From Loxodes magnus (taxonomy: Eukaryota; Ciliophora; Karyorelictea; Loxodida; Loxodidae): 64,000 nucleotides of DNA. How positions within the stretch are numbered: position 1 is the first letter of the stretch; each line of letters starts with the position of its first letter. Both the position numbers and the translations under genes were made by a program. The stretch covers positions 1,550,001-1,614,000 of the forward strand of contig CAMPDV010000016.1 in NCBI GenBank assembly GCA_946699065.1, in the 5' to 3' direction. Of this stretch, positions 1 to 14,044 are shown one piece after another. A model generated the notes under the pieces. That model was given only the letters and a program-made list of their open reading frames with translations, searched no databases and was not told the DNA's origin.

Positions 1-868
1 CTATTAGATATAAAACACTATCAACATGAAGTAGCATATAATAAGCACTTTTTATAGAGAAGGATTTATTACAGCTAACTAATTTTCTAATGCCTTCTAG
101 TGATGAATATATACTAAAATGCCTATTTATTTTTATACTTAGAGAAGATATTACAATACTAAGCTTTGTAGCAATTTTGTGAATTAATATCAAGCTTAGA
201 TTAGTAAATTGACTATGAGCATTTTAAATGGAGCTATTAGCTCTAAAGGAATCTAATAAGTTAAATAGACTTTAATTGAATTTTCTTAATATCTAATCTA
301 TTAATTTTCTCTATTATAACAAATAGTAGCTTATATTATATAAGTTACACCTAATTAAACTCTAATTTTTAGCATAGTTGTATAGTTTATAGATTTAAGA
401 CTCTAAAGCAAAGTATAGAATTCATTTAAAGAATAAATGATTAGCTTAAGTTTGTATTTTAGACGTTAATGCTATTTTAATTCTCTTCTAATAGGATAGA
501 GTTATAGTCCTCAAATTAATTTGACTGCTGAATGATGTCTATTTTTTGCCTAATTAAATAAATAGCCTTAAAGCTAATTTCTATTTATAAGATAATTATT
601 TGCTTCTTATTAGTTAGATAGTTATAATTAAGCAATATCTATTACTCTTCATATAGAAATTAAGTGAAGAATATTTTATAAGATGGGGAAGGAATTAATA
701 GGTAGAGGCAGGTATTAAAGTAAGGGATATTGATAGAAGGTAGTAATAGGTAAAGAAAGATTAAGGGAGTTAAAGATTGAAAAGAGGTTATAAAATTAGA
801 AAATAGATAAGTTATTAATTAATGATTGTAGAGTATTTTGAAATATCTATCTGTCCTTTTAAAATAAA
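1..868. other. intergenic, AT-rich, no gene seen
   Basis: No frame on either strand has the GNN-codon richness of the neighbouring genes. The last ~200 bases (660-860) switch to a purine-rich plus strand just before the start of the acidic-protein gene and probably hold its promoter and 5' UTR. No specific site can be named. Confidence 0.5.
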
Positions 869-2032
869 ATGTCTGAAGAAGAATCAGGGTCTGAAAATTA
901 AGAAGATTAAGAAGAAGAATCTGAGGAAGAAGATGAGGATGAAGAAGGAAGTGGTGAAGATGAAGATGAGGATGAAGAAGGAAGTGGTGAAGATGAAGAT
1001 GAGGATGAAAATAGTGAAGAATCAGAAGGATCTGATTAATCTGATTCGCCTAAAAAAAAGAAATAACCCTCAAAAAGTTCACTTAAAAAAGGTGCAGGAG
1101 AATCTCAAGATTCTTTGGTGAAAAATGTGAAATTCAAAAGCGAACAAAAATTAATTTAAGCTTTAGAAGGTCTAAATGCTGAGTAAATTTCTTTATTAGA
1201 GAATGCTAACTAATAAGAAGTTAAGGAACTACTTAAAAACTGAGTTGAATAAAATAAAGAAAAACTTTAAACTCCTCAGTCATTGCATACCTATATTGCT
1301 CCCCCTAAGTAAGGTATAGATTTAATAAAATAAATAAACGAAGATATGGATTAAATTGAATAAAAGATAAACTACGTAAATTCTACAAGATCCCTTCAAT
1401 ATAACACATATTAAGGTTTTAATATGTATAATACAGATTTAATGAGGCCTTTATCACTAACATAAAGGAAGGATTAAGAAACTCATATTGACAATTAAAT
1501 TAAAATGGCTTTAGAATAAAAAGAAGAAGTTGAGTCAATAGGAGTTGGTTCGGATTTTATTTAAGAACCTAAGCAAATTTCACTTCCAATAAAGCATGAT
1601 TAAAAAGCGAGTTAGACTACGAAGAGGTCAATTTCTAATTCCTCTTTACAGTAAAATAATAGTATAAAGAGAAGACATGTGAAATTATCAGCTTAGCTTC
1701 CTCCTCCTAAATATAATAATGAAAACTGAACTACAACAAACTATAACTCCTAAAAAGCTCAGCCTAATTATTAAGCTTACATGGCCTCTCCCCAAGAAAC
1801 TAAATAATCCAAGTATCTAAGAAATAATATAGAAATTGACCTTAAAAGGCAGAGTCAGATGAAGTCTTGAATTGGACATGACTAATAAAAATTTGCCAGA
1901 AATAACTTTAACTATGACGCATTTAACTTAGAAAGAAAGTACGATTTTCAAAGAGATAATGAGCTGAAGTTAACAAAGGCTATAGAACTCATAAAGGACG
2001 TTCAAAAAAATTCTGACCAATAGTTATTTTGA
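869..2032 (+). CDS. acidic low-complexity protein, function unknown
   Basis: This 387-codon frame opens with ATG in an A-rich context and ends at TGA (2030-2032), reading TAA/TAG as Gln. In-frame TGA at 1241, 1727 and 1868 must be Trp. The first ~60 residues are almost pure Glu/Asp/Ser/Gly and contain a 33-bp tandem repeat (unit DEDEEGSGEDE, about 2.4 copies, from 932). A basic linker (PKKKKQ) and a Gln/Asn/Ser-rich body with short predicted helices follow. The C-terminal ~40 residues look helical. Acidic tracts like this occur in chromatin or nucleolar proteins, but no domain is recognised and no function is claimed. No intron is needed. Confidence 0.75.
932..1012 (+). repeat. 33-bp tandem repeat in coding sequence
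   Basis: Eleven codons encoding DEDEEGSGEDE are repeated about 2.4 times with almost no divergence. This is a recent in-frame minisatellite inside the acidic N-terminus. Confidence 0.8.
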
Positions 2033-2456
2033 TTTATATTTATTATAAAATTGTAATTAAATCCTCTAATCATCTCCCAATATTAATCTAAAAGGCATTC
2101 AAAATAAAGATATTCTAACCCATATAAAAAGCAACCTTAAAAGATTGAAGATAAGCTAGCATCTTTACTTATAATTTATTATAGTCATTCAGTCTAATTT
2201 TCCATAGAGATTTATATTCTTTGTTCTGCAAATTAATAATTACTATCCTATGAGTAAGTTTTCTATACCCACAGTATTCCTTCAAATATTTAAACTGATT
2301 CTAAAATTTTAAAGCATGATAACTTATCTTAAAAGCATTAGCGGTAATTAATAGAAGCTAATTAATTTTTCTCTTATTATGCTTATTCAATAACAACTAC
2401 TACTTATTAAGAAATTTTCCTCTAGCATAGAGTTATTAATTCTATATTTTCTAGTA

Positions 2457-4462
<2,006 letters not shown>

Positions 4463-4490
<28 letters not shown>

Positions 4491-6370
4491 TTAAATTTTA
4501 TCTAGATGTTAATTAAAGGCTATTATCTATTCTCAACATAGTTTTAGATAACTAGATTTAATATTCTTAATTTAAAATTTAATTAAAGTACCATAAGTTT
4601 AATTTTATTCTTATTGAAGAAATAAGCAACACCAATACTAAATTCTTATACTATTTAAATTTAAATTACTTTAATAGAATACCTTTATTTATGCTCAAAA
4701 TAAGATTAAATATTCATTAACTTATCTAACAAATATCATTCACTACTCTTTTAGTTTCTTTATACCAATTCATTTTCTTTGAAGAAAGTTATCTAAATTT
4801 TAATAAAAAGATTAAAATAATTTAAAAATAAATCATTTCTATCATTCATTTCTAATTAGATCACATTTTTTATCTATTTTTGAAGTTATTTTTTCCAATT
4901 AGTTTAGTTAAAAATGACACTATCATTTCAAGTGCTTGCTATTCCTAAATTTCTCCTTCATTTCCTAAACTAAAAATGATAGGGAAAAATTAATATTCTT
5001 AATTTCCTTTTTCTGCCTATTATCTTATCTTTCTGTAACACTCTACTCCATGCATGTTATCATTTTTTTAATTAAAAGCTATAAAAATTATTATAGAAGT
5101 GTAAAGGTATTAAAAGATTTAGATAAATCAATAAAATATATAGCAAAGGTTAGAGTTGTAAAATGTAGCTATAAATAAATAACTTTTCTATTTATGATTT
5201 TGCTATCTATCCACTAATAAACTCTGTAAAAATTTAGTTTTGAAGATTTTTTTTTTCAGAAATAAATAAAAATTTTTTTAATCTCAATGCTAGAATCAGT
5301 TATTTCTAGAAAAAATCCTTAGTAAAAACCAAACTTTTTGAAGATAAAACATTATTTTCTCTAACTATTAACAAAATTTTATATTTTGCAGATGCAGCCC
5401 ATTTTAATTTTCAAATATTAGTTTAACCAGCAAAATTATTTGAATAATGTTGATGAAGATTTTTATTAATGGAATAATTAAAAAATTCATATCTTAATTA
5501 TTCAATATACAGTTTTATCTAACAAGTTTCTAAAAAAGCCTTTTTATTTACTTTAGCCGATTAACTTTTTTATCGAAAAGTTTTCCTCTTAATTAAAAAA
5601 AATTTGCTGCTTACTTTTTTTTTCAAAATTAAGATTTAAAATTTTGAAGTGTTTCTTTCTTTAAATTATATTGAATAGATTAGTAGTCATAGTCCATTTA
5701 TTTATAGTTATTCCTTTCTATAAATTTAATCTTACTTTTGTCAAATAAAAAGTAAGTTTTAATTTTCTAATTTTGAACAAGAAATTTGAGCTGATAAAGG
5801 TAAAATATTATTAATTTGAAAGCTATTCTATCCTTCAGAAAGATAATAGATTTTAATTTAAGAATATGAAAGTCAATTTAAACTTGTTTGAAAATGATTT
5901 TCAAATTAAACTCAATTTATTGATTAATTTCCTTTTTTAAATCGAATTATGATACTTGAGTTAGTTTTAATGTTTTATTATTTTCAGCATATAATTTTAT
6001 TTATATCAAGCAACTTAAATTTCTTTCGAGTAAAATACTCATTCATTGAATGTTTTTGCGTCTCTAATTATTTACATAACCATTAGAATGATTTTTATAA
6101 TATTTTTCTATTTAAATTTCCTCTAAAAATCAAATCTGAAGTTTTAATTTAAATATGATTTTAAACTATTTTTTTTTGCTTATTTTAGAACATATTAGCT
6201 ATTTTAGGAAATAGCTTTTAGAATTATCTTTAAACTATTTCTGCAGATTTAACTCTTATTTTTAGATTCATTATTACTTTATATTATTTTAATTTATTAT
6301 TTAAAGAATTCCTTTTTAAAGAAGTTAAATTTAAATATAATCCTGAAATTAAAAAATCAATTTTTTAACT
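4463..6370. other. long AT-rich spacer
   Basis: Nearly 2 kb with homopolymer A/T runs and no coding signature on either strand. The copine duplication ends at its left edge and the LINE relic begins at its right edge. Nothing else is recognised. Confidence 0.5.
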
Positions 6371-7453
6371 GGAAAGATATAAGAATGTGGCTCCTTGAAA
6401 TTTTAAATTATAGATATAGTTTTTAAATTAGCAAAAGTAGAATTTGGAGGAATTTAGTACCATAGTGCTTTCAAAAAGGAGTAACTAGTTCTGAACAGAA
6501 TTAAATCAAGTATGAGAACTATTTAAAAAAAATTTTAAGAAGTAACTTCAAAATTTGATGAGTCATGCTTTATAGAACTGAAATGAATATCTTTTAATAT
6601 ATGATGACTATAAATTCTTCAGATTCTATTATAAAGGAAGTAAAAAAGTAATTATTTTCAAAATCGACAATAAGCTCACTTTTCGTTAAAATCTGTAAAA
6701 AAGGATTATAATAATACGATTAAGTGTAGCAATTATCAGACCTTTACAATATTGATCTGCAGAATTACTAGAATAATGCCAGTCTTAAAACTTTTACTAA
6801 ACATATAAGAGACGAAAAACAAATATTCTATAATGCAGCTACTAAAACATTTATTAGAATGAAAACAGCTAAAATATATACTGAGCAATTTGGTAATCCT
6901 TAAAGATTTCCACTAGTTACTTTATACAAATTTAAACAAATAGCATAGACGAGAAATTATCAAATATATATTTAAAAACTTAGAACCTATCTTATAGTTT
7001 TCTAAAGGATCTTTATGATTATCTTAATCCTTTTGATACTTCCTATTGTATGATGGAGAAAATGGAATATTTGAGTATATTTTTAAATGTTCATATTATT
7101 CTAATATAAGAGATTTACTATCGAAAAAGGTCGGAAATTATCACTTAAGACGTCTTATATTATATTATCAATAATATATAAATTCATTTTAAAGGTTTGA
7201 ATTGGAGTATTTAGACTTATAAATCAAAATATTTAACAAGAAACTTATGTCTTGAAGTCTAGAATTATTAGAAATTAAAAAAGCAAAAAAGAAAGAAATA
7301 AAAAATGAACTATAGCAAAGTAATTAAAAATTGATGAAATCAAGATTATAATTAAAAAGCATTCAAAACATTTACTAATGTCTATATCTGAAGGAATCAA
7401 TTCTTCCAGCCATAGATGTCAAAAAACTCTTAAAGTTCTAAATTTAAATTTAG
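6371..7453 (+). mobile_element. degenerate non-LTR retrotransposon (LINE) 3' fragment, copy A
   Basis: Matches the reverse complement of most of the LINE inserted at 34221-35477: post-RT region, terminal coiled segment and 3' UTR ending near ...gatgtcaaaaaactctt. It begins downstream of the RT motif preserved in the other copy. The reading frame is broken several times: one shift lies just before the terminal zinc-finger region, and the first finger cysteines seen in copy B are missing here. No target-site duplication is obvious, so it is the older copy. Orientation is plus. Confidence 0.8.
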
Positions 7454-8400
7454 TTAATTGTCAAATAAAGATTAGGATTACCTGGACTTCCAACAAAATC
7501 TCTGCTTTCAAATTTTTTTTGTGGTTTTATTCACGATACTTTCTATAAACGAATGGTTACCACAAAGGATTTTCTTAGTTCTTATGGTTAGTTTTTATTT
7601 ATAATAATCTCTTTCAATCTTTTAAGCTAATTTGATTTCTTAATTTTCTTTTCTCTTCATTATACTTGAGTTTCCTTCATCTCGCAAAGTCTTATTAAGT
7701 GTTATCAAGATTAACAGATTCAGCAATTTTAATTTTATCTATTTTGATAATATGAACTATTCCAATTTTAGATTCTATCTTATATAATTTTAATTATTTG
7801 CCCTTATTGAAGTTTACACTTAACATAGCTTAATTCTTAAGAATTTCAATATATAATTCTTCCTTCTTTTTATTTTAATTATGAATATATTATATAATGA
7901 TTTATTTAAGAGTTGAAGGTAAAATTCCAATAATAATATTATAGTGGAGATAAATATATTGTTTAGTTATAGAGCATAGTTATTAAGTTATTTTCATATG
8001 GGTTTTAGTAAAAAGTAAGGAATAAATAATTTTTAGATGTATCATAGAAATAAAATAATATCTAAATATAATAAATGGGAGAGTTCCTTGCTTTTAATTT
8101 AATATAACCCATTTTAAATTTAATTGTTTTAAATAGGATTAAAAAATTGAAGATGTACTTTAGATTGTATAAACGAATTTATATGATTCAAAATCTTTAT
8201 AAAGCGAAGCCTTTGAGATAATATTCAAATTTGAAAAATCATATTCTAAAAATAAATCAGAATTCAGATTTTTTGGTTTAATTTATGATTCATTTTTTAA
8301 GCAATTTTTTTAATTAAACAGTTGTGATGATTTTTTTAAAATCCTTAAAAAAGCTTGTAAAGTTTTTTAATTTTATAAGATATTTATTAATTTATGAGGA
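7454..8400. other. AT-rich spacer between LINE relic and kinase pseudogene
   Basis: No supported frame. Some short stretches at 8150-8400 may be a decayed 5' extension of the kinase pseudogene but could not be aligned. Confidence 0.4.
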
Positions 8401-8439
8401 TCTGTTTACATAAATCATTTAATAAAACTATCTTGAATT

Positions 8440-9950
8440 TTTAAGCTCAAACATTTGATAATATTCAAATAAAGGAAATAAAAAAAGATTATATTATCTA
8501 ATCTTCAAAGATTTAAAAATTGGAAAAGATAGCTGAGGGTTGTTTTGGAGTGGTGTATAAAGGTAAAATGCAGGGGTATATTGAGGTAGCGATAAAAGAG
8601 CTTTACAACTAAAGTATAACTCAAGCAGCCAAATAGATTTGGAATAGGAGATACAAATGTTTTAAAAGATGCATCAACAAATATAGTATTATTTTTTGGA
8701 TATTGTCTTGATCCGTTATTTTTGGTAATGGAATATTTGCCATAAAGTTTATTTGATTTGTTACATAATTAGTAAGAGTTACCATGTAATTAGCGTTACA
8801 AGTTAAGTTTGGATATAGTATTGAGTCTTGAATATATCCATGAGAAAAATATTACTCATAGAGATCTTAAGAGCAATAATATTTTAATTGACATCCTAAT
8901 GAAAGCGAAAATTACTGAATTCGGATTATCGAGGGAGAGAACAGAATCGAAATAAATAGTAGAAAAGTAGTAGGTAGGAAACGTTCGCTGGTTGGCGCCA
9001 GAGTTAATGAGTGGAAGGCCAAACTATAGTAAGCAATCGGATATTTTCGCATTGGGTGTTATTTTTTGGGAGATTTCTTCTAGGATGATTCCATGGAAAA
9101 ATGGATAGGATTATTTTATAATATAGGACGTACGAGAAGGAGTAAGAGAAGAAATACAAAAAGACTGTCCTCAAGAATACAAGTAAATAATATAAGGATG
9201 CTGATAATAAAAGCCTGAAGAAAGATTAAATCTGCAAGCAATTCAATAATAATTATTGGGAATCATTTAGAAAGTTAAACGTATCCAACAGAATCAAATC
9301 CAGTAACTTAAAACATTTCATCTTAAGCAATAAATTTGTTTATTTAGGAAGAAACTAAAGCCACAACTTAAGTAGCTACTTAAGTCTCAACTTAAGTTTA
9401 AACTAAATTATAAATAAATTACGATTAGAGTTAAGGTAATTCTTTTTTATTTAGATTAAATTTTGAAGGGTCATACGAATTCTGTATGCGCTGTAACAAT
9501 ATCAAGTGACCAGAACTGAATCATATCAGGAAGTTGGGATAATACAATAAAGATATGAAACTTTACAAATGGTTAGTTAAAAAATACTTTATAAGGACAT
9601 ACTGACTATATATATTCTGTAGCGATTTCAAGTGATCAAAAATGAATCGTATCGGGAAGTAGAGATAAGACAATAATGGTATGGGATTTGACAACTGGAC
9701 AATTTGTTCGAACTCTCGAAGGTCACTCGGGAGGTGTTCAAGGTGTTCAACTTAGTAATTATTTAAGCTTTATTTTTTCTAGTTCTTGTACAAGACGATT
9801 AAAATATGGAATTTTAATACTAGTTAATGTATATAGACTTTAAAAGGTCATGAAGGAGATATTAGAGCTATGGCATTGAGTAAGGACAACAAATGGATCG
9901 TATCCGGATCTGAGGACAACACTGTAAGAAAGTGGAAAATAGCAAGTTGA
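8440..9950 (+). pseudogene. protein kinase (TKL-like) fused to WD40 repeats, frameshifted
   Basis: The glycine loop (IAEGCFGVVYKG), VAIK lysine, HRDLKSNN catalytic loop, a metal-binding motif read as TEFG instead of DFG, and GNVRWLAPE activation-segment end are all visible. A Gln-rich linker and about four WD40 repeats follow (GHTNSVCAVTISSD, GHTDYIYSVAISSD, GHEGDIRAMALSKD). The frame changes at least three times: twice between the VAIK region and the C-helix (~8640-8685) and once in the third WD repeat (~9798). None can be explained by a GT-AG intron of the size used here. The last repeat ends at TGA 9948-9950. In-frame TGA inside the repeats stands where WD40 repeats have Trp. Intact members would be kinases coupled to WD40 scaffolds; this copy cannot make one. 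Confidence 0.85.
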
Positions 9951-10124
9951 GAGGAGACATTAACTTTTAAGATTTTAAACTTTATAATTTAATAAGTTAA
10001 TTATTGAACTTAGGTAAAATCTAGTAAGTTATTAATTATGTACAAAAGTTTCAATGAGCATTAAGTAGCTAATAGTTCTTTAAACATACTTAAAGAATTT
10101 AGGCCTTTTAAATTTGAGTTAATT

Positions 10125-10620
10125 CTGGGTCATAGTGTTTTAAGACGTGGTCTAGACTTTATGATTTTGATTATGAAATCTCAGAAAAAGCAAAAGAACT
10201 ATTAATTTAAGCATTTTAAATTAATTATTAAGTAAAGAAAAATGCTTAAAATTTAAAAATATGGAAAGTAAAAAGATAAATAAATAAACTATAACTTTAT
10301 CAATGTTTTGTATAATGTGGCATTAAATATACTTATGATATTTAAATAATTCAATATGCTAAATAAAAAGTTCTTAAGCATAAATTAGGTCTCTCATTCC
10401 AACTCGTACTGTTTAACTTCTTATTCTTAACTAAAGAGATTTATTTTATTTTCATTTTGGAACTTGAAAAGCTCCAACCTTCTCTTCTTAGATTCTTATT
10501 AAAAATTAATCTATGTTAAGAATATATTTTTAGTGAAGTACGATTTGTATATTTTTAATCATACAATATTAGACTTTTGGAATATTTTAGAATAAAATAA
10601 TGAAGATTATTAAATTCCTA
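10125..10620 (+). pseudogene. fragment of a ciliate multipass membrane protein (tentative)
   Basis: A plus-strand frame rich in Glu, Asp and Ala reads LYDFDYEISEKAKELL, then a segment of type LGLSFQLVLFNFL...ILELEKLQPSLL. From memory this resembles large ciliate membrane proteins with PAS-like regions, but the family could not be confirmed. It has no start, no stop and no continuation on either side, so it is a relic. The adjoining frame continues toward the zinc-knuckle ORF without clear coding signal. Confidence 0.35.
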
Positions 10621-10982
10621 AAGAATATTTGTGTAATAAAAAAATTGAAAATATGATAAATATCATCAAAATCTTAACCACATATTCAAAATGTATTTAT
10701 TTAAATATTAATGTTTCGTTAACTGAAATCAAACTAGAAATTGAAAGAATAAGTTCTCAGCTTATAGATTGATTATTTCTCCTGTATAAATTACTTGGTA
10801 CAGATCATTTAAGAAAGAGAATTTTAATTATTTTCTATTTAATTAATCATCCTTTATGCAGTTGGTATGATTGCCTTCCTCTGAGAACATTCTTAGAAAA
10901 TTTTTGTAAATTTAGTTGAAAATGTGCTTATTAAATTTATTCAAGTTCGGAGTTCTTTAAATATCAATCTGATAATAATATA

Positions 10983-11846
10983 AAATGGAAGGATTCAAAA
11001 AGAGATTTCTACATCACCTTCAAAAAGTTGGGGAGGAAACCTGAGTCCAATCTTGGATAGTCTACTTTCTCTCAGTCCTAACCTTTTTATTAATCTTAAT
11101 AACCTTGAGAGGAACAGAAACAAGCTCAGAAGACAATACATGCAATAACTCCAACCTCATAAGAGAAGCCAAGGAAGTATATGAAGTCTGCTCTTCACTA
11201 GGAGGTCTCTGAGTTCAATCCTCTAGCCAGATGAGCATGGAAGGTTCATCAATGTGGTATTTACCTCTAGGAAGAGGTCAGGAAGCTGAAAAGAGGACAA
11301 TGGTAAACTAATGGAGAATCTGAGCAAGCAAGAGAAATCGAATCAAGAATCATGATTCAGGAGAGAGATCCAAGCGCTTTCTGAAACATATCCCAGAATC
11401 AAGATTAAAAATACAGAGAAATTGAAGATAAATAAGCACAGCTAGTAGAAAATCAGCAAACATTGCAAAAGTAAATTGTATAAAGGGATTAGAAATAAAA
11501 CAAGATGGAGATCGAAGAAATTAAAGTTGAAAAATCTTTATAAAAGCGAGAAGTGAAATCATGTTACTACTGTAGCTCAAGAGAACATTTATGAAGGAAA
11601 TGTAGAAATTCCTAAATTTATAACAGATTTACTGGCAAAAGAAACGAAAATACAAGAAATAAGTAAGATGAAGCAAAAAATCAAACTTCGAAGGAATAGA
11701 GAATAGTTATGGATGAACGCTCTTGGGAATATATTCAAGAAAAAAGGCAACTAGTAATAGAAGAGGAACTAGAGACCTTAAAACAAGCAAGAAAGGACAG
11801 TGGGTGTAGTACGAACAATTAATTTTAGCCTTGGAGGCAGGTATGA
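10983..11846 (+). CDS. gag/ORF1-like protein with CCHC zinc knuckle, partial
   Basis: An open frame of about 288 codons ends at TGA 11844-11846, in DNA clearly less AT-rich than its surroundings. A Gln/Ser-rich part is followed by a long charged helix (about 11340-11540). Then comes a canonical CX2CX4HX4C zinc knuckle (CYYCSSREHLWRKC, Cys at 11562), a basic segment and a final acidic helix (MDERSWEYIQEKRQLVIEEE). This is the architecture of retrotransposon Gag or LINE ORF1 nucleic-acid-binding proteins. Four in-frame TGA would be Trp. No start Met is convincing, no pol is adjacent and no LTRs were found. It is probably the remains of a retroelement, possibly from the same family as the LINE fragments nearby; domestication cannot be excluded. 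Confidence 0.6.
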
Positions 11847-14032
11847 AATAGGTTGAAATACCAAAAAGAAGCTAAAATTTTATTTATAACAATAATAGCA
11901 ATCTAATATAAATAAGCTTTTTTATTTAAGCCTTTATAGTAAGGTAGCTTGTACTCATTACATTTATTAAATAAGAAAGAACAATCGGATCAAGGATTTT
12001 TCTAAGTATATTCAAATAATTTTTAGTAGAAACACGTGAATCTCAGTGTTACTATATGTTTAAAAGGAAAATAATTCAAGTCAATAAAGAATGGCTCATT
12101 AGAATAGATTGTGTATATTTAAAGGCTAATCTTGAAATGAATCTTTGTGATTTATTGATTTTTTCTAATATTCTTTTATTCTTGAAATTGCAGCTCATTG
12201 TGCTTAATCACTTCCATATTCATCTTTTGGTAAAATAAACGTTCTTCAGAGACTTTTAAAGTTAAATGGAGACATTTACCATATTTTGAAAGAACTGCAG
12301 TAGCTTAAAAAATTGTTCTTCTGTTCTCACAAATTTTAGCTGGACAATTAAATTTTTAATTTTGTTCACCACCTAGTTTATATCCTATATAATGATTTAA
12401 TCTTTTTACGCTATTAAGTACTGTTAAACATTTAATCTTATGCTATAATAATCTCCCTATTTATTCAATAAACTATCCTTTTTAATTTACCTTCATTAAT
12501 GTTAAGTTTTACTCAAGTAAAAATGAATGCTGCAGTTTTGAGTAACCTTTAAGTATTTTTTAAGAATCCGAAATTATTATTTAATCATCTTCTAAATTTC
12601 TTACAACGGAAGTTTTCGAAAAAGCCTATAATCCATATCTTTTTAGTTTTCTTCTAAGTGTCATATAGCAATTTCAGAGTATAAAATAACAAGAATAAGA
12701 TCATGGCAGATTCCTTGCAAAACTCAGTTATAAAGTTTAATTGATCTTTCAAAATTTCCCTCAATTATCAACTAATCACCAATGTAATTATAAAAGAATC
12801 TAATGTCTGAATTAAATCCAAAGGTATTCTAAATCTTCTAAGGTGATCAAAAAGCAATTTTATGGAAATGCAATTAAATTTTTTCTCTACATCTATTAAT
12901 ATGTCTTATAGTTGCTTTAGAAGTAAAAAGATTAATCAAATAATACAATAAAAGTAAGAAAGTAAAAGCTGATAATTTCGAATTAAACATCATTTTACAT
13001 GTTAATAACATTTTCAAATAATTAAGATTTTTTTAATTCAGAGATTATACTTTAGAGCACTTTTTATGATGACTGTGAAATTTTGCATGTATTTAAAAAT
13101 CCATTTTAGAAATTGTCTAAAACTAAATAGATAAATTTTATTAGCTTAATGTATTTTATTAATATATATAATATTTATTTTTAACTTAAATCTTTTTTTA
13201 TTTTTTTAAGTTATATTTATTTAGAAAAGTGTTACTATATAATTTTTCAATAGTAAAGGAAATTTAATTTAATGAATATTTTAAAGTATTAAAGTAAGTA
13301 AAATATCTTTTAATATAAAAAACGTTAAAGAAATCATAAAGGCAAGGAGTTTTGAGTAAAATTATTTTTTAAAAATCGTTTTTCTCTCTTATAAAAGTAG
13401 AAATCCTTTTGGAGACAGACTTTGATTTTTAACTTTTGGATAAATAAAGAATAGTTGAAAACAAACTATTAAAGAAACTAAATATAGTGATGTTTAAAAT
13501 AATTTTTAGAAAATATAAAAATTAAGGGATAAAACTAAAATTTTTGATTAAGATATTTTAATTAAATTTTTGAATAAATCTACTAAAAAATTTTAAGGCA
13601 AATATCAAATTTAAAAATTGAATTTTTTTAATAAAAATAAGATTAAAATATTTTTTATTTCTAGTTTAGAAAACTTATATTCATTTTTTTTATTTTATAA
13701 ATTGAAGAAGCAAAAAATATATAAGAAAAAAATAAAAGATAGAAAATTTCATTTTAGTTCTAAGCTTTAGACTATAAAAAATTTTGATCATGAATTAAAC
13801 CTTTTTTGAGACTAAAAAGTAGGAGTTGGAAATATAATTGCTAAAAGTAAAATAGTGACTTAGCTGAATTTTTATAAGAAAATTTTGCAAAGAAGAAATA
13901 AAAATAATTTATTAGAAAATTAAAAAAAATGTAATCCTTTTATAATAAAATTTGACATTAATGGAGAAGTAAAAATTTAAAAAAATAAGTACAAAATATT
14001 TTATAAAATTAATTTAAATTTTAGTCAATCAA
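11847..14032. other. AT-rich region with one possible decayed fragment
   Basis: Mostly noncoding. On the minus strand around 12660-12830 a short stretch (GDQLIIEGNFERSIKLYNWV, then SEIAIWHLEENQKDMDYRLF) has coding-like composition. In-frame TGA there are as frequent as chance, so at best it is a relic. 13150-14000 is extremely AT-rich with nothing recognisable. Confidence 0.4.
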
Positions 14033-14044
14033 TCAATCAAAATA
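14021..14044 (-). repeat. (TTGA)n microsatellite at the stop codon
   Basis: Four consecutive TTGA units on the minus strand overlap the stop of the coiled-coil gene. A 4-bp period containing TGA offers a stop in all three frames within 12 nt. Confidence 0.75.

Noticed and set aside
822..1121. Standard-code ORF of 99 aa overlapping the acidic gene
   Set aside because: Shifted frame of the real gene starting at 869; its Met/Lys-rich repeats are the shadow of the acidic repeat.
10038..10980. Extension of the zinc-knuckle ORF upstream to an ATG at 10038
   Set aside because: Same frame is open but composition is random, and another frame in this interval looks more coding (membrane-protein fragment).
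11862..13105. Long minus-strand open frame resembling a membrane protein
   Set aside because: About ten in-frame TGA in 400 codons and mostly random composition; only a short central part looks coding, so it was not called a gene.
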